This document shows, one piece after another, positions 51,617 to 60,777 of a stretch of 64,000 nucleotides of DNA; position 1 is the first letter of the stretch; each line of letters starts with the position of its first letter. The position numbers and the translations under genes were made by a program. The DNA is taken from positions 5,084,001 to 5,148,000 of the forward strand of contig NZ_CP045702.1 of assembly GCF_014216315.1 (NCBI RefSeq), written 5' to 3'. The stretch comes from Streptomyces finlayi. GTDB taxonomy: Bacteria > Actinomycetota > Actinomycetes > Streptomycetales > Streptomycetaceae. Below the pieces are notes generated by a model. That model ran no database searches. It was not told the origin of the DNA and saw only the letters and a list, made by a program, of their open reading frames with translations.

Positions 51617-51664
51617 AAACGCGAGCGCTCACTCGCATTCTAAAGAAACGCGAGCGCTCACTCG
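51617..51664. promoter_or_regulatory. two copies of a 19-bp TetR operator
   Basis: AAACGCGAGCGCTCACTCG occurs at 51617-51635 and again at 51646-51664, 29 bp apart. Each holds a GAGCGCTC palindrome and a longer GCGAG...CTCG(C/T) symmetry. They lie in the gap between the divergent TetR and MMPL genes. Confidence 0.78.
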
Positions 51665-51742
51665 TGTTTGCCAGTGTAAGTGGCAACGACCGACCCATGC
51701 TGCCCTGTGCTGCCCGGGTCTCGGTGAAGGGGACACCGCACC

Positions 51743-54088
51743 ATGTCCGAAGTCAACAGTCCGAGGCGTGTCGGCGGCTGGACCCGCCTCGTCACCGCAC
51801 GCCCCCGGTTCGCGCTGCTCGCGGCCCTTGTGATCACGGCTCTCGCCGTGTTCGCGGGCAGCGGGGTGGCCGAGCGGATGGGCAGCGGAGGCTGGGAGGC
51901 TCCCGATGCCGAGTCGGCCTATACGACCGAGGTGCTGGAGCACGAGTTCCCCGCTTCCCAGCCCAATCTGCTGCTGCTGATCAACGGCGGCGACGCCTCC
52001 GTCGACGACCCGGCGGTGGCTGGGGAGGCCGCCCGGCTCACCGAGCGCCTGGCAGGGGAGGAGGGGATCACGGGTGTCGGTTCGTACTGGCAGGCCAAGA
52101 CGCCCGCGCTGCGCTCGGAGGACGGGCACGAAGCGATCATCGCGGCCCGGATCGAGGGCGACGAAACGGCCGCGGGCAAGATCCTCGACCGGATAGCTCC
52201 GGCGTTCCAGGGGGAGCACGGTCCGGTGGAGGTCTCCGTGGGCGGGCCCGTCGCCGTGCGCCACGAGATGCAGACGATCATCGAGGAGGACCTCCTGCGG
52301 GCCGAGCTCATCGCTCTGCCGGTGACGCTGGTCCTGCTGGTCATGGTCTTCGGCAGTGCGATCGCCGCCCTGCTGCCCCTGGGCGTCGGGATCGTGGCGA
52401 TCATCGGCACCAACGCCGTCCTGCGCGGTCTCACGGAGTTCACCGATGTCTCGGTCTTCGCGCAGAACCTCACCACAGCCCTTGGGCTCGGACTCGCCAT
52501 CGACTACGCCCTCTTCATCGTGCGCCGGTTCCGCGAGGAGCTGGCCACCGGGTCCGACCCCAGGACCGCGGTGGGCGCCACCCTGCGGACGGCGGGGCGT
52601 ACGGTGCTCTTCTCCGCGCTGACCGTGGCGGTGTCCCTCGCCGCGATGCTGGTCTTCCCGCAGTACTTCCTGCGCTCCTTCGCCTATGCCGGAATCGCCG
52701 TCGTGCTGCTGGCCGCGGCCGCCGCGCTGATCCTGCTGCCGGCCGCACTGATGCTGCTCGGCCCCCGGGTCAACTCCCTGGACCTGCGCAAGCTGCTGCG
52801 CCGCCGCACCCGGAACACTCAGTCGGCCGACGAGCCCCTGGGCTCGGCCGGTTCGGATGGTCCGGTCCGATCTGACGGTTCTGGCCGTTCTGATGGTCCT
52901 GACGGTCCGGGCAAGGGATGGGGGCGGCTCGCGGCACTGGTGATGCGCAGGGCTCCCCTCTTCGCCGGTGTCACCACGGCCGGGCTCGTCCTGCTCGGTC
53001 TGCCGTTCCTCGGCGTGCAGTTCGGTACGGCGGACGACCGGCAACTGCCCGAGACAGCCGAGTCCCGGGTCGTGCAGGAGCACATCCGGGAGGGCTTCCC
53101 TGGCAGCCCCGGCGGCGGTCTCGAACTCCTCGCGACGGGGCAGGCGACCCCTGACCAGTACGCCGCACTGCGCGGCGACATCGCCGGACTCCCCGGCGTC
53201 CTGCGGGTCGACGGCCCGGTCGTCTCCGGCACGTACGCCTACTTCAGCGTGCTGCCGGAAGGGGAGATGGTGGGAGAGGAGGCCCAGCGCCTCGTCGAGG
53301 ATCTCCGGGCCGTGCCCGCGCCCTTCGACACCTCGGTGTCCGGCGCGGCGGCCGTCCTCGTGGACTCGAAGGACGCCATCGCGGACCGGCTGCCCTGGGC
53401 GGTGGGCATCATCGTCGTGGTGACCCTGCTGCTGGTCTTCCTGCTCACCGGCAGCGTGCTGATTCCGCTCCAGGCGGTCGCGCTGAACGCGCTGAGCCTG
53501 ACCGCGATGTTCGGTGCGGTGGTCTGGGTCTTCCAGGACGGGAATCTGTCCGGGCTGCTCTCCTTCACGAGCACCGGTGACATCGAAACGACACTGCCGG
53601 TACTGATGTTCTGCGTCGCCTTCGGACTCTCCATGGACTACGGCGTCTTCTTGATCTCCCGCATCAAGGAGGAGTACGACCGCAGTGGCGACCACGAGCA
53701 CGCGGTGATCTTCGGGCTCCGGCACACCGGCGGGCTGATCACCGCGGCCGCGGTGATCCTGGCCGTGGTGATGGTCGCGATCGGCACCTCACGGGTGACC
53801 AACACCAAGATGCTGGGGCTGGGAATCGCGCTGGCGGTGCTCATGGACGCCATGGTGGTCCGCAGCCTTCTGGTGCCCTCGGTGATGAAGCTGATGGGCC
53901 GTGCCACCTGGTGGGCTCCGGCGCCGCTGCGGGCCTTCCACCGACGGTTCGGGGTGAGCGAAGGCGAATCGGCGCCGACGCCCCTTTCCCCGGGCGCTCC
54001 TTCCGCCTCGGGAGAGGTGCAGGAAGCGGAAGCGCGGGGGATATCCGAGTCCATGGAGAAGCGGGACAAGATCGGCAGCGACGCGTAG
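51743..54088 (+). CDS. MMPL family transporter (RND superfamily)
   Basis: A 781-residue membrane protein with the two-fold RND plan: an N-terminal membrane helix (FALLAALVITALAVFAG), a first large extracellular domain, five helices, then a second half. RND-type charged or polar membrane motifs are visible: LGLGLAIDYALFIVRRFREEL near residue 250 and FGLSMDYGVFLISRIKEEY near 630. A low-complexity Gly/Ser/Asp linker lies between halves (near 365-390). Such pumps export lipids or drugs. The divergent TetR gene and operators suggest drug- or lipid-induced expression. Confidence 0.92.
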   Translation: MSEVNSPRRVGGWTRLVTARPRFALLAALVITALAVFAGSGVAERMGSGGWEAPDAESAYTTEVLEHEFPASQPNLLLLINGGDASVDDPAVAGEAARLTERLAGEEGITGVGSYWQAKTPALRSEDGHEAIIAARIEGDETAAGKILDRIAPAFQGEHGPVEVSVGGPVAVRHEMQTIIEEDLLRAELIALPVTLVLLVMVFGSAIAALLPLGVGIVAIIGTNAVLRGLTEFTDVSVFAQNLTTALGLGLAIDYALFIVRRFREELATGSDPRTAVGATLRTAGRTVLFSALTVAVSLAAMLVFPQYFLRSFAYAGIAVVLLAAAAALILLPAALMLLGPRVNSLDLRKLLRRRTRNTQSADEPLGSAGSDGPVRSDGSGRSDGPDGPGKGWGRLAALVMRRAPLFAGVTTAGLVLLGLPFLGVQFGTADDRQLPETAESRVVQEHIREGFPGSPGGGLELLATGQATPDQYAALRGDIAGLPGVLRVDGPVVSGTYAYFSVLPEGEMVGEEAQRLVEDLRAVPAPFDTSVSGAAAVLVDSKDAIADRLPWAVGIIVVVTLLLVFLLTGSVLIPLQAVALNALSLTAMFGAVVWVFQDGNLSGLLSFTSTGDIETTLPVLMFCVAFGLSMDYGVFLISRIKEEYDRSGDHEHAVIFGLRHTGGLITAAAVILAVVMVAIGTSRVTNTKMLGLGIALAVLMDAMVVRSLLVPSVMKLMGRATWWAPAPLRAFHRRFGVSEGESAPTPLSPGAPSASGEVQEAEARGISESMEKRDKIGSDA

Positions 54089-54185
54089 ATTCGGCGCCTC
54101 CGAGCGCCGGACGGGCGACGGGCGGAGCCACCGGGACCACGGACGAGGCGCCGGACGAGGCGCCGGACGAGAGAGGGCGGATCCG

Positions 54186-54512
54186 ATGCGGGCAGTGGTG
54201 TTCGAGGAATTCGGGCAGGAAGCCCGGCTGAGGGACGTGGCCGACCCCGCTCCCTCCGCCCAGGGAGTGGTGGTCCGGGTCGAGGCCACCGGACTGTGCC
54301 GCAGCGACTGGCACGGCTGGATGGGTCACGACCCGGACATCACCCTCCCGCACGTCCCCGGGCACGAACTGGCTGGCGTGGTCGAGGAAGTGGGCCGCGA
54401 CGTCGCCGACTGGCGGCCGGGAGACCGGGTGACGGTGCCCTTCGTCTGTGCCTGTGGACGGTGGTGGGGGCGGATCCGGTCAGCCGCGTCGGCCGCGGTT
54501 GCCGGGGCGTGA
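54186..54512 (+). pseudogene. truncated zinc-dependent alcohol dehydrogenase
   Basis: The first 95 or so residues are a good zinc alcohol dehydrogenase N-terminus: RAVVFEEFGQEARLRDV, then TGLCRSDWHGWMGHDPDITLPHVPGHELAG, with the catalytic-zinc ligands (Cys, His-Glu), then RPGDRVTVPFVCACGRW. After that the sequence abruptly diverges (WGRIRSAASAAVAGA) and stops; the structural-zinc loop and NAD-binding domain are missing (about 250 residues). The junction, near 54465, touches the opposing HTH gene. The frame has been cut by a deletion or by insertion of the neighbouring sequence. Confidence 0.75.
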
Positions 54513-54677
54513 GGCGACCCAGGCGCGGACCGTGTCCGCGTACCAGTAGGGCTTGCCGTTCTCCACATGATCGGGAGGTGGCAGCAGACCGTGCTTGCGA
54601 TACGAGCGGATGGTGTCGGGCTGCACCTGGATGTGCGCGGCAATGTCCTTGTAGGACCAGAGACTTCTGTCCGTCAT
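54480..54677 (-). CDS. small MerR-like/excisionase-like HTH protein
   Basis: A 65-residue winged-helix protein, MTDRSLWSYKDIAAHIQVQP then DTIRSYRKHGLLPPPDH, ending ENGKPYWYADTVRAWVASRP. This is the HTH_17 type found in AlpA-like regulators and excisionases. ATG at 54677 has GAGAGGTG 7 bases upstream. Its 3' end overlaps the truncated alcohol dehydrogenase by 33 bases, suggesting it arrived with the event that cut that gene. No integrase gene is near. Confidence 0.75.
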   Translation of the reverse strand: MTDRSLWSYKDIAAHIQVQPDTIRSYRKHGLLPPPDHVENGKPYWYADTVRAWVASRPGNRGRRG

Positions 54678-54874
54678 AGGTGACACCTCTCTGTACCGCA
54701 GCGGCGGCGGGGAGCCGTCGGGGGATGCGCGGCATGAACGCTGACGATCACTCGGACTGCGCTTGGTCAACGACGCAGAGTGACGAGCGGGGAGGGATGT
54801 CGGGCGCCTGTGACGGAAGACCCGCGTAACGGAGACAAGCGTGACAAGGGGGTGACAGTTGTGACAGAACGAGG

Positions 54875-55873
54875 TTAATGGGTACCTCGGAAATCTCGGG
54901 GGCTGCGAGGGCTGCCAGGGCTGCCAGGGCTGCCAGGGTCGCGAGGCCTGCGGGCGTCCCCGGGCGTTCCGCAGGAGCGGAGGAATTCCCGGGTGCGGCG
55001 GGCGATCGGGAGCGGCTTGTCGGGCGCGCAGGGGTACATGTCCTGTTCGACGATCGCGAACATATCGACGTCGAGCGTGCGGGCCGCCTCCAGGACCGGT
55101 TCCAGTGCCGGGACTCCGTGCGGCGGTTCGCACATCACTCCGCGGGCCACGGCCGGGCCGAACGGCACCTCGCCGGCGACGACTTCCGCGAGGATCGCGG
55201 GATCGACCTGCTTGAGGTGCAGATAGCCGATGCGCTCGCCGTAGGTCTCGATGAGCTTGACGCTGTCCCCTCCGCAGTACGCGTAGTGGCCGGTGTCCAG
55301 GCACAGCGAGACGAGGCCGGGGTCGGTGGCGTCGAGGAAGCGGCTGACGTTCTCCTCGGTGTCGATGTGGGTATCGGCGTGCGGGTGCACGACGATGCGC
55401 AGCCCGTACCGGTCCTGGACCTCGCGGCCGAGCCGCTCCGTCTGGGCGGTCAGATCACGCCACTGCGCGGCCGTGAGCGTGCGGTCCTCCAGGACCTCGC
55501 CGGTCTTGTCGTCGCGCCAGAACGACGGGATGACCACCAGGTGGTCCGCGCCCATGGCCCGGGTGAGGGCGGCGATGTCCGCGACATGTGCCCAGGTCCG
55601 GTCCCAGACCGCGGGGCCGTGGTGCAATCCGGTGAAGACGGTGCCCGCCGAGACCTGGAGCCCGCGGCGCTGGGTCTCCTCCGTCAGCCGGGCCGGGTCG
55701 ACGGGGAGGTAGCCGTACGGTCCGAGCTCGATCCACTCGTAGCCGGCCTCGGAGACCTCGTCGAGGAAGCGCTGCCAGGGAACCTGCCGCTCGTCGTCGG
55801 GGAACCACACCCCCCACGAATCAGGTGCCGAGCCGATACGGATGCGGGCCGGAGAGGGTACGGAGGAGGTCAT
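54875..55873 (-). CDS. sugar phosphate isomerase/epimerase, IolE-like
   Basis: A 332-residue TIM-barrel protein. It begins MTSSVPSPARIRIGSAPDSW then GVWFPDDERQ. Metal ligand regions include VVHPHADTHID near residue 167 and CLDTGHYAYCGGDS near 197, and HLKQVDP. It is divergent from iolC, so an inosose dehydratase-like role is likely. The C-terminus ends in a Gly-Ser-Pro-Arg tail (GDARRPRDPGSPGSPGS and on) encoded by 9-bp tandem repeats. ATG at 55873 was chosen over an upstream Met at 56065 because the latter overlaps iolC and its promoter. Confidence 0.8.
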   Translation of the reverse strand: MTSSVPSPARIRIGSAPDSWGVWFPDDERQVPWQRFLDEVSEAGYEWIELGPYGYLPVDPARLTEETQRRGLQVSAGTVFTGLHHGPAVWDRTWAHVADIAALTRAMGADHLVVIPSFWRDDKTGEVLEDRTLTAAQWRDLTAQTERLGREVQDRYGLRIVVHPHADTHIDTEENVSRFLDATDPGLVSLCLDTGHYAYCGGDSVKLIETYGERIGYLHLKQVDPAILAEVVAGEVPFGPAVARGVMCEPPHGVPALEPVLEAARTLDVDMFAIVEQDMYPCAPDKPLPIARRTREFLRSCGTPGDARRPRDPGSPGSPGSPRSPRDFRGTH

Positions 55874-55922
55874 ATCGCCCACCCTCCGGTCCTCGCCGAG
55901 GAGTGTCAAGAGTTCGTCCGAA

Positions 55923-55966
55923 TGTCCGGACAAAATGTTGACAGGGTCCCGGGGGAGGGCTAGACC
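55923..55966 (+). promoter_or_regulatory. iolC promoter with a 10-bp palindromic operator
   Basis: TTGACA (55938-55943), 17 bases, TAGACC (55961-55966) is a good vegetative promoter ahead of iolC. Just upstream is the perfect palindrome TGTCCGGACA (55923-55932), a candidate operator for the inositol regulator, which is not in the window. Confidence 0.65.
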
Positions 55967-56015
55967 TGGGACCAGCCGTCCGGCCGCGGTCGAACCGTGG
56001 CGTGAAGGGATGCGT

Positions 56016-57032
56016 ATGCCTGAGCCGTACGACGTGATCACCATGGGGCGGATCGGCGTGGACATCTACCCCTTGCAGACCGGGGTGCCGCTCGCCCGTG
56101 TCGAGACCTTCGGAAAGTTCCTCGGCGGTTCGCCGACCAACGTCGCCGTGGCGGCGGCTCGCCTCGGCCGGCGTACAGCCGTGATCACCCGGACCGGCCG
56201 GGATCCCTTCGGCAGCTATCTCCGGGAGCAGTTGAGGGAGTTCGGCGTGGACGACCGGTGGGTGACGGCCGTCGAGGAGTACCCCACCCCCGTCACCTTC
56301 TGCGAGATCTTCCCGCCGGATGACTTTCCCCTCTACTTCTACCGGCAGCCCCAGGCGCCCGACCTGGAGATCCATGGCGCGGAACTGGACCTGGACGCGA
56401 TCCGTGCCGCCCGGGTGTTCTGGATGACGGGCACCGGACTCTGCGCCGAACCGAGCCGCACGGCCACCCTGGCCGCGCTCCGGGCCCGGAGCGAAGCCCT
56501 CGCCGCGCATCGGGCCGGCGGTGGCCCGGCCGCCGTCACCGTCTTCGATCTCGACTGGCGGCCCATGTTCTGGGACGGCGGTGACCACAGCACCGTGGCA
56601 CCGGAGAGGTACCGCGAAGCGCTCGCCCACGCCACCGTGGCCGTCGGCAATCTCGACGAGTGCGAGATCGCCACCGGCGAGCGCGAACCGTACGCGGCCG
56701 CGCGCGCCCTGCTCGCGGCCGGAGTCGAACTGGCCGTCGTCAAACAGGGCCCCAAGGGGGTCCTGGCCGTGCATCGCGACGGCACCACGGCCGACGTGCC
56801 GCCCCTGCCCGTGGACGTCGTCAACGGACTGGGCGCGGGGGACTCCTTCGGCGGGGCGCTCTGCCACGGGCTGCTCGCCGGATGGACGACCGAGCACACC
56901 ATGCGGTACGCGAACGCGGCCGGGGCTCTCGTCGCCTCCCGCCTGGCCTGCTCGTCCGCGATGCCGTATCCGGCAGAGGTCGAACAGGCCCTGGCCGACG
57001 GCGCCGTCATCACGACCGGAGCGACCCCATGA
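56016..57032 (+). CDS. iolC: 5-dehydro-2-deoxygluconokinase
   Basis: A 338-residue PfkB-family sugar kinase. FGKFLGGSPTNVAVAAARLG lies near residue 37, the substrate-side region, and the ATP/anion-hole motif NGLGAGDSFGGALCHG lies near 270, with the catalytic Asp in GAGDS. ATG at 56016 is favoured by AAGGG 6 bases upstream; ATG at 56010 is an alternative. It phosphorylates 5-dehydro-2-deoxygluconate in inositol catabolism. It starts a five-gene operon, and its stop overlaps the aldolase gene (ATGA). Confidence 0.92.
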   Translation: MPEPYDVITMGRIGVDIYPLQTGVPLARVETFGKFLGGSPTNVAVAAARLGRRTAVITRTGRDPFGSYLREQLREFGVDDRWVTAVEEYPTPVTFCEIFPPDDFPLYFYRQPQAPDLEIHGAELDLDAIRAARVFWMTGTGLCAEPSRTATLAALRARSEALAAHRAGGGPAAVTVFDLDWRPMFWDGGDHSTVAPERYREALAHATVAVGNLDECEIATGEREPYAAARALLAAGVELAVVKQGPKGVLAVHRDGTTADVPPLPVDVVNGLGAGDSFGGALCHGLLAGWTTEHTMRYANAAGALVASRLACSSAMPYPAEVEQALADGAVITTGATP

Positions 57033-57916
57033 CGCCCGCCGCCTCCTCCGCCTCCGAACTCGTCCGGCTGCGGGTGCACCACCCGGAGGCCGTCGCCGAA
57101 GCCGCCGCCCGGCGCCGCCGACGGCCCCTCGTCCCGCCCGGCGGCCGACTGATGATCATCGCCGCGGACCATCCGGCCCGCGGCTCCCTCGCCGTCGGTG
57201 ACGACGGTCTCGCCATGGCCAACCGCTTCGAGCTCCTCGAACGGCTCTGCCTCGCCCTCTCCCGGCCCGGCGTCGACGGGGTTCTCGCCACCGCCGACAT
57301 CCTCGACGACCTGCTGCTGCTCGGAGCCCTGGAGGGCAAGGTAGTCATCGGTTCCATGAACCGCGGCGGGCTCGCGGGCGCCTCCTTCGAGCTGGACGAC
57401 CGGTTCACCGGCCACCGCCCCACCGATCTGGCCAGGCTCAACTTCGACGCGGGCAAACTGCTCCTCCGCATCGACTACGACGACCCGGGCTCCCTCGACA
57501 CCCTGCACACCACGGCCCGCACCATCGACGACATGGCGGCGCACCAACTGCCGGTCTTCGTCGAGCCGTTCCTCTGCCGACGCGTCGGCGGCCGGCTCCG
57601 CAACGACCTGGGGGCGCCCGCCGTCACCCTCTCCATCGCCATCGCATCGGGGCTGGCGGGCACCTCCGCGTACACCTGGCTCAAGGTGCCCGTCACGGAC
57701 GATCCCGAGGACATGGGCCAGGTGATGGAGACCTCCACCCTGCCGGCGGTGCTGCTCGGCGGTGAGGTCGGTGGCGATCTCGACGGCGCGTACGAGAAGT
57801 GGCGCGGCGCGCTGCGGCTGCCGTCCGTCCAGGGGCTCGTGGTGGGCCGTTCCTTGCTCTATCCGGCCGACGGTGATGTGGCCGGGGCGGTCGACACGGC
57901 CGTGGCACTGCTCTAG
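57029..57916 (+). CDS. Cgl0159-like aldolase, probable iolJ counterpart
   Basis: A 295-residue class I aldolase-like protein. It shows RLMIIAADHPARGSLA near residue 40, VIGSMNRGGLAG near 110, FVEPFLCRRVGG near 170, and WLKVPVTDDPED near 215 with a Lys in the Schiff-base position. The family is found next to iolC and iolB in actinobacteria and probably cleaves the phosphorylated kinase product to dihydroxyacetone phosphate and malonate semialdehyde. That reaction is inferred from position. Translation is coupled to iolC. Confidence 0.82.
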   Translation: MTPAASSASELVRLRVHHPEAVAEAAARRRRRPLVPPGGRLMIIAADHPARGSLAVGDDGLAMANRFELLERLCLALSRPGVDGVLATADILDDLLLLGALEGKVVIGSMNRGGLAGASFELDDRFTGHRPTDLARLNFDAGKLLLRIDYDDPGSLDTLHTTARTIDDMAAHQLPVFVEPFLCRRVGGRLRNDLGAPAVTLSIAIASGLAGTSAYTWLKVPVTDDPEDMGQVMETSTLPAVLLGGEVGGDLDGAYEKWRGALRLPSVQGLVVGRSLLYPADGDVAGAVDTAVALL

Positions 57917-57950
57917 GAGGGCGTGGAAAGGGCATGGAAAGGACATGGAG

Positions 57951-58859
57951 ATGACGACGAACGAGGACCGGCGGAGACACCGCACCCACCGCACCCACCG
58001 CCATCACCTTCCGGCCGGAAGTGCGGGGAGCGACGCCTACGCGCTCGATATCGACCCGGAGGGGGCCGGATGGGACCGGTCGAGCCTGCGTGTGCTCGAA
58101 CTGGAGCCGGGTGGTGTTCACACCCTGGTAACCGGGGAGAGTGAATGGATCATTTTGCCGTTGACGGGTGGCTGTACGGTGCACACGGCAGGTGAGATCT
58201 TTGAACTGCTGGGCAGAGAAAGCGTGTTCAGCGGGGTGAGCGATTTCGCGTACCTACCGCGTGACGCCCACGCACAGATCGCCTCCGGCGCAGGAGGCCG
58301 TTTCGCCCTGGCAGGAGCGAAGTGCGAGCGACTACTCCCCGCTCGCTACGGCCCCGCGCCGGAGGTACCCGTCGAGCTGCGCGGCACCGGGAACTGCTCC
58401 CGGCAGGTGAACAACTTCGCCGCCGCCGACACCTTCGACTGCGACCGTCTCATCGCGGTGGAGGTCCTCACCCCGGGGGGCAACTGGTCCTCGTATCCGC
58501 CGCACAAGCACGACGAGCACCACCCCGGAGCCGAGTCCGTGCTCGAAGAGATCTACTACTTCGAGGTGGAGGAGGACGACCTCGCCTACCACCGGGTGTC
58601 ACCGTCGCGGCCCGGCGGTACGGACGTCCTCGCCGAAGTGCGTACCGGCGACGCCGTCCTCATCCCCGACGGCTGGCACGGCCCGTCCATCGCCCCGCCC
58701 GGCCGCACCCTCTACTACCTGAACGTGATGGCGGGGCCGGGGGAGCAGCGCGAATGGCTGATCCGCGACCACCCCGACCACAGCTGGATCCGTGACACCT
58801 GGCCGGGCCGGCCCGTCGACCCCAGGCTCCCCCTCTACGGTCCGGAGGCCTCCCGATGA
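57951..58859 (+). CDS. iolB: 5-deoxy-glucuronate isomerase
   Basis: A 302-residue double-cupin protein. The metal site is YPPHKHDEHHPGAESVLEEI near residue 185 (His-rich), then IYYFEVEE and, later, PDGWHGPSIAPPGRTLYYLNVMAGP, all characteristic of IolB. The N-terminus is His/Arg-rich (RRRHRTHRTHRHH). I chose ATG at 57951 with AAAGGA 8 bases upstream; ATG at 57945 is an alternative. It isomerises 5-deoxy-glucuronate in the inositol pathway. Its stop overlaps iolD. Confidence 0.93.
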   Translation: MTTNEDRRRHRTHRTHRHHLPAGSAGSDAYALDIDPEGAGWDRSSLRVLELEPGGVHTLVTGESEWIILPLTGGCTVHTAGEIFELLGRESVFSGVSDFAYLPRDAHAQIASGAGGRFALAGAKCERLLPARYGPAPEVPVELRGTGNCSRQVNNFAAADTFDCDRLIAVEVLTPGGNWSSYPPHKHDEHHPGAESVLEEIYYFEVEEDDLAYHRVSPSRPGGTDVLAEVRTGDAVLIPDGWHGPSIAPPGRTLYYLNVMAGPGEQREWLIRDHPDHSWIRDTWPGRPVDPRLPLYGPEASR

Positions 58860-60763
58860 CACCCGCACCCGGCGGAACCGGACCGGGTGTCCGGCGGCTG
58901 ACGACCGCCCAGGCCCTCGTCGCCTTCCTCGCCCGCCAGTACACCGAGCGCGACGGCCACCGCCAGCGCCTGATCCACGCGACCTGGGGCATCTTCGGCC
59001 ACGGCAACGTCGCCGGGATCGGCCAGGCGCTCACCGAGTCCGGGCCGGACGAGATGCCCTTCCTCCAGGGCCGCAACGAACAGGCCATGGTGCACGCGGC
59101 CGTGGGGTACGCGCGGCAGTCCGGCCGGCTCTCCACGCAGGCCGTCACCACCTCCATCGGCCCCGGTGCCACCAACCTCGTCACGGGCGCCGCGCTCGCG
59201 ACGGTCAACCACCTGCCCGTGCTCCTCCTCCCCGGTGACACCTTCGCGGCCCGGCCCGCCGACCCCGTCCTGCAACAGCTCGAAGTGCCCTACGCGGGTG
59301 ATGTCTCCGTCAACGACTGTCTGCGGCCGGTCTCCCGGTATTTCGACCGGATCAACCGCCCCGAGGCGCTCATCCCCGCCGCCCTCGCCGCGATGCGCGT
59401 CCTCACCGACCCGACGGCCACCGGCGCCGTGACCCTGGCGCTGCCGCAGGACGTGCAGGCGGAGGCGTTCGACTGGCCGGAGGAGTTCTTCCGGGAGCGG
59501 GTCTGGCACGTCCGCCGGCCCCGTCCCGAAGAGCGTGAACTGGACGCGGCGGCCGCTGCGATCAGGGAAAGCACCCGCCCGCTCGTCGTCGCGGGCGGCG
59601 GTGTCCGCCACAGCGGCGCCCAGGCGGCGCTGCGCGCCTACGTGGAGGCGACCGGCATCCCCGTCGCCTCCACGCAGGCGGGCAAGGGCTCCCTGCCCCA
59701 TGACCACCCCTGCGACGTCGGCGGCATCGGACACACCGGCACCGCCACCGCCGACGAGCTCGCCCGCGCGGCCGACCTGGTGATCGGCGTCGGCACCCGC
59801 TACAGCGACTTCACCACCGCCTCCTCGACGCTCTTCGCCCCCACGGCCCGCTTCCTCAACATCAACATCGGCGCCTTCGACGCGCACAAACTCTCCGCGC
59901 TGACCGTGCTCGCCGACGCCCGCGCGGCACTCGAAGCCCTGCACGGCGCCCTGGACGCGGCTCCCTACCGCGTCGACGCCGCCTACGAAGCCGGATACGG
60001 CGCGGCCAAAACCCGGTGGGAGGAGCGGGTCACCGCCGCCTGCACCCCGGCGGACCCGTCGGCGCGCCCCACCCAGGCCCAGGTCCTCGGCGTACTCGAC
60101 TCCCTGGTCACCGAGGACGACATCCTGATCAACGCCGCCGGTTCGCTCCCCGGCGACCTGCACAAACTCTGGCGGACCCGCTCCGCCGACCAGTACCACG
60201 TCGAGTACGGCTACTCCTGCATGGGATACGAGATCCCCGCCGCGATCGGAGTCCAGCTCGCCGCCCCCGGCCGTCCCGTCTGGGCACTCGTCGGCGACGG
60301 TACGTATCTCATGAACCCCACCGAGATCGTCACCGCGGTGCAGGAAGGGCTGCCCATCAAGGTCGTCATCCTCCAGAACCACGGCTACGCCTCCATCGGG
60401 GGCCTGTCCGAGTCCGTCGGGGGTGAGCGCTTCGGTACGGCCTACCGGCACCGGGCGGCCGACGGAACCTTCACCGGGCCGCCGCTCCCCGTCGATCTCG
60501 CGGCCAACGCGGCCTCCCTCGGAATGCGGGTCCTGTGCGCCGAGACCGTGACTGACCTGCGCGAAGCCCTCGCCGACGCCCGTGCCGCGGACCGTCCCAC
60601 TTGTGTCTACGTCGAGACCGAAACGGCAGACACTGTGTCGGGGCCCCCTCCGGCACAGGCGTGGTGGGATGTTCCGGTAGCCGAAACCGCGACCCGCCCG
60701 TCGGCGGTCAAGGCCAGAGAAGAGTACGAACGCCACGTCGCAGCCCGACGCCGCCACCTCTGA
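58856..60763 (+). CDS. iolD: 3D-(3,5/4)-trihydroxycyclohexane-1,2-dione hydrolase
   Basis: A 635-residue ThDP enzyme. The N-terminal part starts VRRLTTAQALVAFLARQYTE and shows HATWGIFGHGNVAGIGQAL, specific to IolD. The catalytic Glu lies near LQGRNEQAMVHAAVGYAR, and the ThDP motif is LVGDGTYLMNPTEIVTAVQE near residue 480 with KVVILQNHGY. It opens the cyclic dione ring in inositol breakdown. ATGA overlaps iolB. It is followed 14 bases later by mmsA. Confidence 0.95.
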   Translation: MTPAPGGTGPGVRRLTTAQALVAFLARQYTERDGHRQRLIHATWGIFGHGNVAGIGQALTESGPDEMPFLQGRNEQAMVHAAVGYARQSGRLSTQAVTTSIGPGATNLVTGAALATVNHLPVLLLPGDTFAARPADPVLQQLEVPYAGDVSVNDCLRPVSRYFDRINRPEALIPAALAAMRVLTDPTATGAVTLALPQDVQAEAFDWPEEFFRERVWHVRRPRPEERELDAAAAAIRESTRPLVVAGGGVRHSGAQAALRAYVEATGIPVASTQAGKGSLPHDHPCDVGGIGHTGTATADELARAADLVIGVGTRYSDFTTASSTLFAPTARFLNINIGAFDAHKLSALTVLADARAALEALHGALDAAPYRVDAAYEAGYGAAKTRWEERVTAACTPADPSARPTQAQVLGVLDSLVTEDDILINAAGSLPGDLHKLWRTRSADQYHVEYGYSCMGYEIPAAIGVQLAAPGRPVWALVGDGTYLMNPTEIVTAVQEGLPIKVVILQNHGYASIGGLSESVGGERFGTAYRHRAADGTFTGPPLPVDLAANAASLGMRVLCAETVTDLREALADARAADRPTCVYVETETADTVSGPPPAQAWWDVPVAETATRPSAVKAREEYERHVAARRRHL

Positions 60764-60777
60764 AGGAGCACGTAGTC

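Noticed and set aside
54480..55304. Long open frame extending the HTH gene upstream
   Set aside because: Only the last 65 codons are HTH-like; the rest is antisense-type composition, and ATG at 54677 has a proper ribosome site.
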